Shown here one piece after another: positions 25,410 through 32,721 of a stretch of 64,000 nucleotides of DNA; the first letter of the stretch is position 1; every line of letters begins with the position of its first letter. Where the stretch lies: assembly GCA_963790065.1 (NCBI GenBank), contig CAWBNK010000020.1:62001-126000 (forward strand). Direction: 5' to 3'. The notes under the pieces are model-generated. The model searched no databases, had not been told where the DNA came from, and was given only the letters and a program-made list of their open reading frames with translations. Both the position numbers and the translations under genes were made by a program. Origin of the DNA: Palsa-504 sp963790065 (lineage in GTDB: Bacteria; Actinomycetota; Actinomycetes; Streptosporangiales; Streptosporangiaceae).

Positions 25410-26939
25410 TCACCCGGGAAGAGCGGGGTCGGCATTGGCTTGTGCGGTTTTCACTTCGGCGGGTGCCGGGGGCGGCGTGCTCGCCGGGTGCAGTGGCCCG
25501 GGGCGGAGCAGGGCGCCGGCGGTGACCGCGCCGGCGGCGAAGATGCCGGCGGTCCACCAGAACGCGGTGTCGTAGCCGTGCGCCAGCGCCAGCCCGGTTA
25601 GGGCCGGGCGGCCGATGAGCCGGGCCGCGGCGAGGTGCGCGGTGAGGTAGGAGGTGACGGCGGCGATGAAGATGGTGTTCAGCAGCGATGTGCCGACCGA
25701 GGCGCCGAGTTGCTGGCCGACGGTGACGGAGGCGGAGGCGACGCCCGCGTCTTGCGGGGCCACGCCGAAGGTGCCGGTGTTGATCACCGGCGCGATCACC
25801 ATGCCCACGCCGATTCCGGCCAGGATGGTCGGGCCGAGCACACCGGTGGCATAGGCGGTGTGCGGGCCCAGCTGGGCCAGCCATACCATCGCGCCTGCCG
25901 CGGCCAGCATCCCGGACGCGACCAGCGGCTTGGGCCCGAATCTGGGCATCAGCACGGTCGTGGACAGGTTGGCCGCCAGGATGAGGCCGGCGCTGAGCGG
26001 CAGGAACGCGACGCCGGTCACCAGCGGCGAGTACGCGAGCGTCTGCTGCAGGTAGTAGGTCAGGAACAAGAAGATCCCGAACAGCCCGGCCGAGGCGATG
26101 AGCATCGAGGCGTAGGCGCCGCCCCGGTTGCGGTCGAGCACCACGCGGGGCGGCAGCAGCGGGTGGGCCGCCCGGCCCTGCCACACCGCGAACCCTGCGC
26201 CAAGCGCCACGCCTGCGGCCAGGAACCCCCAGGTGGACGGCGCGTGCCAGCTGTGCGCGGCGGCGTTGGAGAAGCCGTAGACCAGGCAAAACACCGCACC
26301 GGAGACCAGCAGCACGCCGGGGATGTCCAGCCTGGGCTTAACCGGGGACGGCTGGCGCTTCAGCAGCAGCGCTCCCCCCGCGAAGGCCACCGCGGCGAAG
26401 ATCAGGTTCACGTACAGCGTCCACCGCCAGGACAGGTACTCGGTCAGCGCGCCGCCCAGCAGCAGGCCCACCGCGCCGCCGGCCCCGGCGATCGCCCCGT
26501 AGACGGCGAACGCCCGGCCGCGGTCCTTCTGCTCAGTGAACGTGGTGGTCAGCAGCGACAGCGCCGACGGCACCAGCAGCGCCGCGAACGCGCCCTGGCA
26601 GGCCCGCGCGGTCACCAGCATGGTGAAGTTGACCGAGGCGCCGCCGATGGCCGAGACGCCGGCGAACCCGGCCAGGCCGGCCAGGAACGTGACCTTGCGG
26701 CCCAGCAGGTCGGCCAGCCGGCCGCCGAGCAGCAGCAGGCTGCCGAACGCCAGGGAGTAGGCGGTGACCACCCACTGCCGGTCTACGGTGGTGAAGTGCA
26801 GCGCCCGCTGCGCGGACGGCAGCGCGACGTTCATCACCGTGAGGTCCAGCACCACCATGAGCTGTGCCAGGGCGATCACGCCCAGGATGAGCCACCGTCG
26901 CCGGTCCCAGGCGCTGTCGGTGGACGTGGCACTAGACAT
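25410..26939 (-). CDS. DHA2-type (EmrB/QacA) MFS drug-efflux transporter
   Basis: This 14-helix proton-driven exporter has about 509 residues. TM1 carries LAQLMVVLDLTVMNVALPSA (motif D1 of the DHA2 family), loop 2-3 GGRLADLLGRK, and TM5 GAIAGAGGAVGLLLGG (motif C of antiporters). It is divergent from a TetR gene with a perfect palindrome between them, so that TetR protein probably represses it until a toxic ligand binds. An in-frame GTG at 26951 is an alternative start. The convergent end lies 32 bases from the large membrane protein gene. Confidence 0.9.
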   Translation of the reverse strand: MSSATSTDSAWDRRRWLILGVIALAQLMVVLDLTVMNVALPSAQRALHFTTVDRQWVVTAYSLAFGSLLLLGGRLADLLGRKVTFLAGLAGFAGVSAIGGASVNFTMLVTARACQGAFAALLVPSALSLLTTTFTEQKDRGRAFAVYGAIAGAGGAVGLLLGGALTEYLSWRWTLYVNLIFAAVAFAGGALLLKRQPSPVKPRLDIPGVLLVSGAVFCLVYGFSNAAAHSWHAPSTWGFLAAGVALGAGFAVWQGRAAHPLLPPRVVLDRNRGGAYASMLIASAGLFGIFLFLTYYLQQTLAYSPLVTGVAFLPLSAGLILAANLSTTVLMPRFGPKPLVASGMLAAAGAMVWLAQLGPHTAYATGVLGPTILAGIGVGMVIAPVINTGTFGVAPQDAGVASASVTVGQQLGASVGTSLLNTIFIAAVTSYLTAHLAAARLIGRPALTGLALAHGYDTAFWWTAGIFAAGAVTAGALLRPGPLHPASTPPPAPAEVKTAQANADPALPG

Positions 26940-26961
26940 GAGATTCACCACTTCTGTCTCT

Positions 26962-26986
26962 GTCGTTACTGCTTAGTCGTTACTGC
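26962..26986. promoter_or_regulatory. 11-bp direct repeat in the efflux/TetR promoter region
   Basis: GTCGTTACTGC occurs twice, at 26962-26972 and 26976-26986, separated by TTA. It lies directly before the MFS start and could be a second regulator site or part of the MFS promoter. Confidence 0.5.
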
Positions 26987-27024
26987 ATACGCGCGGAATT
27001 TTGGTATGCTGATGATGTGATTAA

Positions 27025-27039
27025 TGCACTAATAGTGCA
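27025..27039. promoter_or_regulatory. Palindromic operator of the TetR/MFS pair
   Basis: TGCACTA-A-TAGTGCA is a perfect 15-bp palindrome, placed between the divergent starts and just before the GGAGG at 27048. This is the usual site for autoregulation by the adjacent TetR protein. Confidence 0.65.
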
Positions 27040-27078
27040 GCGAATTTGGAGGAACGTCAAGGCTCCGGGCGGGTCACG

Positions 27079-27780
27079 ATGAGCCCTCCACCCGACGCAA
27101 CCAGCCCGCCCGATGCGACGACCCAGCCGCCTGACCCAACGAGCCAGCCGCCGAGGCGGTACGCGTCGCAGGTGCGCGAGGAGCAGGCCCGCCGTACCCG
27201 GCGGGCGATCGTCACCGCGGCTCACCACCTCTTCCTGGCCCAGGGTTATGCGGCCACGACCATCGACGGGATCGCGGCGGCCGCGCACGTGAGCCGGCGT
27301 ACCGTGTTCAACTCGGCGGGCGGCAAGGTGGCCCTGCTCAAGCTGGCCTTGGATTGGGCCATCGTCGGCGACGACGAGCCGATAGCCCTGGCCGACCGCC
27401 CGGCGATCAAGGCGATCCTGGCCGAGTTCGACCCGCGGAAGGCACTCGTGCTCTGGGTGCAGACCGTGGCCGACGTCGCCGCCCGCACCACGCCGCTCGG
27501 CGAAGTTCTCATCGCCGCAGCCGATATCGACCCGGCGGCCGCACAGCTGCTCGCCGAGGCGAGCCGCAACCGGATGCTAGGCGCTACCGTGTTCATCCGG
27601 TATCTCGCGTCCCTGAACGGACTGGCCGCCGGCATGACCGAGCAACGTGCCGCGGAACTCTGCTGGGCGCTCACGGACGGCCACCTCTACCGGCTGCTGA
27701 TCGCTCAGCGCGGCTGGAGCACCGCCGACTTCAACCGATGGCTGTCCGGCAGCCTCGCGACGGCACTGCTGCCGACCTGA
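27079..27780 (+). CDS. TetR-family transcriptional repressor
   Basis: The 233-residue protein starts with a Pro/Thr-rich arm (PPDATSPPDATTQPPD). A TetR DNA-binding domain follows at residues 40-85: RRAIVTAAHHLFLAQGYAAT, IDGIAAAAHVSRRTVFNSAGGK, where the recognition helix has the usual SxxTxxxxF pattern. The C-terminal ligand domain is all-helical. It most likely represses the divergent DHA2 transporter through the 15-bp palindrome. ATG 27079 has only a weak GGGCGGG site; an in-frame TTG at 27046 is the alternative start. Confidence 0.87.
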   Translation: MSPPPDATSPPDATTQPPDPTSQPPRRYASQVREEQARRTRRAIVTAAHHLFLAQGYAATTIDGIAAAAHVSRRTVFNSAGGKVALLKLALDWAIVGDDEPIALADRPAIKAILAEFDPRKALVLWVQTVADVAARTTPLGEVLIAAADIDPAAAQLLAEASRNRMLGATVFIRYLASLNGLAAGMTEQRAAELCWALTDGHLYRLLIAQRGWSTADFNRWLSGSLATALLPT

Positions 27781-28099
27781 ACGGGCCGCAATCCAGCGAT
27801 ACAGCGAGCCTAAAGAAAGGAACTCGAAGCCGCGGCACCCGCAGGTGCCATCCCCTAGCTCACGGGGAAACTCCGGGACAATCTCCGGAATCCGGGCCAG
27901 CTGGTACCCCTCGATCCGGGGATTAAGGCGGCCAGGCGACCGCCGCTATGCTGTATTCACCCCAAAGTATGATGGGCCGGATTCGGCCGTGCCAGTCCCT
28001 GTCCGGTGCGGTGGGCCAGGCAGTGAAACCCGGGCTTCAGCACACACCCTGCGGTGGTGAAACCCGGGTTTCAGGCCCTGGACTATGAGCTGAGGCCGG
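27781..28099. other. Convergent intergenic region with two palindromic repeats
   Basis: This 319-base gap between a TetR gene and a convergent MFS gene has no supported gene. It contains TGAAACCCGGGTTTCA (28058-28073, a perfect 16-bp palindrome) and a one-mismatch copy 34 bases earlier (28024-28039). They may act as a two-way transcription end or as protein-binding sites. Confidence 0.6.
28024..28073. repeat. Tandem pair of 16-bp palindromes
   Basis: Two copies of GTGAAACCCGGG-[C/T]-TTCAG, with a 34-base period; each copy is self-complementary. No T tract follows on either strand. Confidence 0.7.
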
Positions 28100-29689
28100 T
28101 CAGGACACCAGCTCGGGTTCCTGGCTGGCGGGTTCGCCGGCTTCCGGGGCGCGGCCGCGCAGCGGGACCTCCTTGATGAGCAGGGCCAGCACGAAGATGA
28201 GCACCGAGGCCGGCAGGGCCCAGATGAACACCGACTGCACCGCGTGAGCGATGGCGAAGAACACGTCGTGCTTGATCGCTGCGGGCAGCGAGTTGACGGT
28301 GGCCGGGTCGAGCTGGCCGCCGCTGGTGCTGATGTGCGCGCCGCTGGCGGTGGCCAGGGATTCGGTCAGCTTCCGGGCGAAGATGGCGCCGAACGCGGCC
28401 ACGCCCAGCGAGCCGCCGATCTGCTGGAAGAACATCCGCGCGCTGCTGGCCACGCCCATGTCCCGCTGCTGCACGCTGTTCTGCGCGATCAGCGAGACCA
28501 TCTGCATCAGGAAGCCCATGCCCAGGCCCAGGACCACGTAGTACAGCGCCGACTCGAGCCGGGTGGTGCCGACGGCCAGGTGGGTCAGCAGGAACATGCC
28601 CAGGCCCATGATGGCGCCGCCCAGTATCGGGAAGATCCGGTACCGCCCGGTCCTGGTCGTCACCTGGCCGGCCACGATCGAGGTCACGGTCACACCGAGC
28701 ATCATCGGCGTCAGGGCCAGCCCGCTGATGGTGGGCGACTCACCCTGGACGGTCTGCTGGTACAGCGGCAGGAACGTCATCGCGCCGAACATGGCCAGGC
28801 CGGTCAGGAAGGTCAGGCCCATGGTGAGCGAGAAGTTCCGGTTCTTGAACACGTGCAGCGGCAGGATCGGTTCAGCCACCCGCAGCTCGACCACGCAGAA
28901 CCCGGCGGTGGCCGCCACCGCCAGCAGGGCCAGCCCGATGATCGGCGCCGAGGCCCACGCGTATTCGGTTCCGCCCCAGGTGGCCAGCAGGACCAGCGAG
29001 GTCGCGGCCACGGCGAGCAGCACGCCGCCGAGGTAGTCGACCCGGTGGCTCACCCGCTTGGCGGGCAGGTGCAGGGTGGAGATGATGTAGACCAGCGCCG
29101 CGCCGCCGACCGGCAGGTTGATGTAGAAGATCCAGCGCCAGGAGAAGGCGGTGGTGATGAACCCGCCGGCCAGCGGGCCGCCGATGGTGGCGAGCATCAT
29201 CACGACCATCATGTAGCTCATGTAGCGCCCGCGCTCGCGCGGCGCCACGATGTCGCCGAGGGTGGCCATCGCGCCGACCATCAGGCCGCCGGCGCCCAGG
29301 CCCTGGACGGCGCGGAACGCGATCAGCTGGTCCATCGACTGGGACAGGCCGGACAGCGCCGAACCGGCCAGGAAGATGATGATCGCGAAGACGAAGAGCT
29401 TCTTCCGCCCGTACATGTCGCCGAGCTTGCCGTAGAACGGCGTGGTGACCAGGGACGCGAGGATGTAGGCGGTTACCACCCAGGACAGGTGCGCCACCCC
29501 GCCCAGGTCACCGACGATCCGCGGCAGCGCGGTGCTGACGATGAGGTTGTCGAGCATGGCTAGCAGGATGGCGAGCAGCAGCCCGGGCAGGATGATCATC
29601 ACCTCGCGCGGTGCCAGGAACTGCCCGCCCCCGCCTGGCAGTTCCGGCCCACCCGTCCCGCTCGCGCCAGGCCCCGTTGTCTCCGCCAC
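28100..29689 (-). CDS. DHA2-type (EmrB/QacA) MFS efflux transporter
   Basis: The exporter has about 529 residues and 14 predicted helices. TM1 carries LLLAILLAMLDNLIVSTALPR, split by its central aspartate; loop 2-3 reads FYGKLGDMYGRKK, and motif C lies in LATIGGPLAGG. The membrane-embedded aspartate of MLDN is the typical proton-coupling residue. GTG 29689 was chosen because AAGGAG lies seven bases upstream; longer frames to 29743 run into the operator region. The divergent TetR gene and the two palindromes between them indicate repression by that TetR. The substrate is unknown. Confidence 0.88.
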   Translation of the reverse strand: MAETTGPGASGTGGPELPGGGGQFLAPREVMIILPGLLLAILLAMLDNLIVSTALPRIVGDLGGVAHLSWVVTAYILASLVTTPFYGKLGDMYGRKKLFVFAIIIFLAGSALSGLSQSMDQLIAFRAVQGLGAGGLMVGAMATLGDIVAPRERGRYMSYMMVVMMLATIGGPLAGGFITTAFSWRWIFYINLPVGGAALVYIISTLHLPAKRVSHRVDYLGGVLLAVAATSLVLLATWGGTEYAWASAPIIGLALLAVAATAGFCVVELRVAEPILPLHVFKNRNFSLTMGLTFLTGLAMFGAMTFLPLYQQTVQGESPTISGLALTPMMLGVTVTSIVAGQVTTRTGRYRIFPILGGAIMGLGMFLLTHLAVGTTRLESALYYVVLGLGMGFLMQMVSLIAQNSVQQRDMGVASSARMFFQQIGGSLGVAAFGAIFARKLTESLATASGAHISTSGGQLDPATVNSLPAAIKHDVFFAIAHAVQSVFIWALPASVLIFVLALLIKEVPLRGRAPEAGEPASQEPELVS

Positions 29690-29752
29690 CTGCTTGCTCC
29701 TTCCGCCACGTCCCGCTGCGTCCGGAGTTCCCGTCCGCCACATCCCGGCTAC

Positions 29753-29775
29753 GTTACTTACCGGCCGGCAAGTTA
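29753..29775. promoter_or_regulatory. TetR operator copy 1
   Basis: This near-palindrome has ACTTACCGG facing CCGGCAAGT within GTTACTTACCGGCCGGCAAG. It repeats 35 bases later with one change. It lies between the divergent MFS and TetR starts. Confidence 0.65.
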
Positions 29776-29787
29776 TATGCTAAGGTG

Positions 29788-29810
29788 GTTACTTACCGGC
29801 CGTCAAGTTA
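29788..29810. promoter_or_regulatory. TetR operator copy 2
   Basis: This is the second copy of the 23-bp motif (one mismatch to copy 1), ending 29 bases before the TetR ATG. Two sites 35 bases apart could let one regulator shut both divergent promoters. Confidence 0.65.
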
Positions 29811-29839
29811 ATTTCGGCCCAGGAGAGAGCGATACGGAC

Positions 29840-30445
29840 ATGGACGAGGCGGGAGAGGTGGCCACAGGGACCGCGCCTGCCGGGAGCGGTCACGTCGCCA
29901 AACGCGACACCAGGTCGCAGGCCCAGAAGGTCGCGCTCGAGCTGTTCGCCGAGCAGGGCTACGAGAAGACCTCGCTGCGTGAGATCGCCGAGCGCCTCGG
30001 CGTGACCAAGGCCGCGCTCTACTACCACTTCAAGTCCAAGGAAGACATCGTCCACAGCTTCGCCGACGACTACTTCGCGGAGATCGACGCCTTGCTGGAC
30101 TGGGCCAAGGACCAGCCGCCTGGTGAGCAGACCCGGCGCCAGATCCTCGACCGGTACGTCGGGGTCGTCCTGGCGGGCAGTGAGGTGTTCCACTTCCTGG
30201 AGCAGAACCGGGCCGCCGTACAGGGCATGGAGGCGGGCAAGGAGCGGTTCGCGCGCTTCCGCGACCGCCTGGACGTGCTGGTCGAGCTGCTGGCCGGGCC
30301 GGGCGCACCGCTGCGGGACCGGGTCCGGGCCACGACGGCCGTGCTGACCGTCGGCGCGACGTGCATGTTCTACCTGCAGCAGGTCGATGACCCGGACAAG
30401 CTGCGCGCGATCGTCCTGGAGATTGCCACCGACCTGATCCACTGA
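29840..30445 (+). CDS. TetR-family transcriptional repressor
   Basis: This 201-residue regulator has a DNA-binding domain at residues 22-70: AQKVALELFAEQGYEKTSLR, EIAERLGVTKAALYYHFKSK, which is a textbook TetR helix-turn-helix. The C-terminal part has the helices of a ligand pocket. ATG 29840 has GGAGAGAG upstream; the ATG at 29777 would place the operator inside the gene and is less likely. It is expected to bind the two 23-bp operators and repress the divergent efflux gene and itself. Confidence 0.9.
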   Translation: MDEAGEVATGTAPAGSGHVAKRDTRSQAQKVALELFAEQGYEKTSLREIAERLGVTKAALYYHFKSKEDIVHSFADDYFAEIDALLDWAKDQPPGEQTRRQILDRYVGVVLAGSEVFHFLEQNRAAVQGMEAGKERFARFRDRLDVLVELLAGPGAPLRDRVRATTAVLTVGATCMFYLQQVDDPDKLRAIVLEIATDLIH

Positions 30446-30590
30446 TCCGGATCGCGCTGTGCGACGACGACGATCAGCCGTCGCGGGGAGCAGCCCGATG
30501 ATGGCGTAAGGTGACCAGAACAGGGTACCGGTATAATTGCTTAGGACTCAGCCCCCTTGGCTCGCTCATCCGCCGATGAGAGGGGAGCAG

Positions 30591-31739
30591 ATGCTCCGGG
30601 AGAGTCTTTTCGAGCTGGCGGCCCTGGCTGGCCAGGCGGTAGTAGCTGCTGCCGCCAGCGACGGATGGGACAAAGCGGACGGCGGGCTCGCGAAGCTGCT
30701 GGGCCGGGGGGATGCCGGGCAGGTCCAGCTGACCGAACGCCGGTTTGAAGAGACCCGCGAGCTGCTGGTCGGAGCGACCGGACCTGATGCGGAGCTGATC
30801 CGCGAGACCCAGACGGACCGGTGGTCAGGTCGTCTGGCGGACTTCCTGGAGGAGAACCCCGACGCCGAGGCTGACCTACGGGACCTGATCCGGGAGATGC
30901 GTGAGGTATCGGGTGACCAGATGACGGGTGACCAGCTGATGGGTGACCAGATGACTTCTGCGTCCGCCCGGACCGTGCCCGTCAACGGCAAGGCGAGCAG
31001 CGTCGCCGCTGGGGTGCCCGGGCCCGAGCACCTCAGCGCCTTGGCCGCGCGGAGCGAAGTCGCCTACTCGACCGGGCTGGCCGGCGATGCCGCCGGCGCG
31101 CGGGACCAGTTCGCCGCGCTGCTGCCGGCCACCGCGCGCGTCCTCGGACGTGAGCATCCCGACACCCTGGCGACCCGCGCCAGCCTGGCCTACTGGACCG
31201 GGCAGGCCGGGGACGCCGCCGCGGCGCGGGACCAGTTCGGCGCGCTGCTGCCGGTGACCGCGCGCGTCCTGGGCGCAGCGCATCCCGACACCTTGACCTG
31301 CCGCCATAATCTCGCCAACTTCACGGGCTACGCGGGCGATGAGGGCCTCGCGGGGGAACATTTCGCGGCGCTGGTACCGATCAGCGAGCACGTATTCGGC
31401 GCGGACTCCCCCGAAACCATGGCCGCCCGGTTCAACCTGGCCTACTGGACCGGGCGCGCCGGGGATCCGGCCGCGGCGCGGGTCCAGCTCGCTGCGCTGC
31501 TGCCCGGCCGCGAGCGTGTCTCTGGCCCGGACCACCCCGACACCTTGGCCGTTCGGGAGGAACTGGCCTACTGGACCGGGCGGGCCGGGGATCCGGCCGC
31601 CGCGCGGGACCAGTTCACGGCGCTGCTTGAGGTACGCAGGCGGGTCAGTGGCGCCGAGCACGCAGAGACCATGGCCGTCTGGTACCAGCTGGCGCACTGG
31701 ACCGCGCTGGCCCAGGAGGCGGGCGCGGCACCCGGCTAG
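30591..31739 (+). CDS. TPR protein with N-terminal helical adaptor domain
   Basis: This 382-residue protein has two parts. Residues 1-95 form a helical domain (LRESLFELAALAGQAVVAAA, RLADFLEENPDAEADLRDLI) seen in actinobacterial TPR and STAND proteins, possibly an adaptor. A short repeat follows (GDQMTGDQLMGDQMT). From about residue 150 there are five TPR-like units of about 42 residues with LAYWTG-x-AGD-x-AAARDQF and the HPDTL turn. There is no enzyme motif. AGAGGGGAG lies just before ATG 30591. The end faces the sigma-factor gene with a 16-base gap. Confidence 0.75.
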   Translation: MLRESLFELAALAGQAVVAAAASDGWDKADGGLAKLLGRGDAGQVQLTERRFEETRELLVGATGPDAELIRETQTDRWSGRLADFLEENPDAEADLRDLIREMREVSGDQMTGDQLMGDQMTSASARTVPVNGKASSVAAGVPGPEHLSALAARSEVAYSTGLAGDAAGARDQFAALLPATARVLGREHPDTLATRASLAYWTGQAGDAAAARDQFGALLPVTARVLGAAHPDTLTCRHNLANFTGYAGDEGLAGEHFAALVPISEHVFGADSPETMAARFNLAYWTGRAGDPAAARVQLAALLPGRERVSGPDHPDTLAVREELAYWTGRAGDPAAARDQFTALLEVRRRVSGAEHAETMAVWYQLAHWTALAQEAGAAPG

Positions 31740-31755
31740 CTCAGGTCCATCGGCC

Positions 31756-32721
31756 TCAGACCGTGGGTGATGGGGACGACGACGGCGACGGCTTAGGCGA
31801 GGACGACGGCTTAGGCGAGGACGACGGCTTGGGCGACGACGATGCCGAGGCCGAGGCCGATTGCGACGTCGAAGCCGAGAGCGACGGTGAGGGCGAGACG
31901 GTCGGCGAGTACAGCGGCTGGACCGGAGGCACGTAGGCCGGAGCCGTACTGGCGGACGCGGAGTGCCGTGTGGCGGGCGACGTGCGGATGGCCGCCGGGG
32001 AGGGCGGCGCCGTGGTCGGGGCCGGCGCGGGAAGGCTCGAGGAGGCCCGGACGGGTGGCTGAACCGCCTGAGCCTGGGCGGTGTGGTCGGCGGCCAAGGT
32101 GAGCAGCGGGACGCTTACCGCCGCCGCCAGCCACAACGCGATCGCCACCGCGGCGATCGCCGCTCCGGGGTTGCCCCGGATGCTGTCCCAGTTGACCTGC
32201 CTGACCGCCTGCCCGAACTCCGCGAACCAGGTCGGTTCCGCGCGGCGGGCCAGCCGCCGGCGATACGCTACCGCGGCCGCCTCCGGGGAGGTACAGCGGC
32301 TGAGGACCTGCTCCCGCAGATCCGGGGGGAGCGGGGCCAGCGGCAGCAGGTGGGAAATCGCCGCGGGGCGCAGCGCGCCCTGCCGGTGACTAGAGCAGGT
32401 CGGGCATTCCTCCATGTGCCAGATGACCAGCTCGCGTACTTCCTCGGTCAGCTGCCCGTCCCAGTCGGCCAGCAGCTCCGCCAGCACCGAGCAGGCGTGT
32501 CGTTTGGTGCGCGCGATGCGCAGCGCGGCAATGTCTTTATCCAGCCGGGTGGTGGCCCGTGAGACCCGGGTGTGGGCCCGCTTCCAGGACACGCCGAGCG
32601 CGACGGCCAGGTCATGGTCGTGCAGGTCGTGCCGGACGCTCAGCTCGAGGGCCTCCCGTTCGCGAGGCTTCAGGTCGGCCAGGATGGAGCGGATCAGAGC
32701 CCGGAGTTCGGCTTGCCCCAT
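31756..32721 (-). CDS. Sigma region 4, zinc-finger, TM and Ser/Pro tail: 3' part of a split sigma factor
   Basis: Residues 1-70 are sigma region 4 (LADLKPREREALELSVRHDL, HDHDLAVALGVSWKRAHTRV), the helix-turn-helix that reads the -35 element. HMEECPTCSSHRQ at about 105-117 is an anti-sigma-like zinc finger, a TM helix follows at about 185-205, and the tail is Ser/Pro/Lys-rich (repeated SSPKP). In full-length relatives, region 2 precedes region 4 in one protein. Here the frame extends upstream without a start to about 33000, through ADATVTFRAIKP repeats that continue the linker of the STAND/TPR/sigma-2 gene. Two single-base losses at about 33000 and 33038 separate the halves. It could be a separate small protein from ATG 32721. 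Confidence 0.75.
   Translation of the reverse strand: MGQAELRALIRSILADLKPREREALELSVRHDLHDHDLAVALGVSWKRAHTRVSRATTRLDKDIAALRIARTKRHACSVLAELLADWDGQLTEEVRELVIWHMEECPTCSSHRQGALRPAAISHLLPLAPLPPDLREQVLSRCTSPEAAAVAYRRRLARRAEPTWFAEFGQAVRQVNWDSIRGNPGAAIAAVAIALWLAAAVSVPLLTLAADHTAQAQAVQPPVRASSSLPAPAPTTAPPSPAAIRTSPATRHSASASTAPAYVPPVQPLYSPTVSPSPSLSASTSQSASASASSSPKPSSSPKPSSSPKPSPSSSPSPTV

Noticed and set aside
25635..27020. 461-codon plus-strand frame opposite the first MFS gene
   Set aside because: The composition is Gly/Arg/Gln-rich with no hydrophobic pattern; the minus strand encodes a clear 14-helix transporter.
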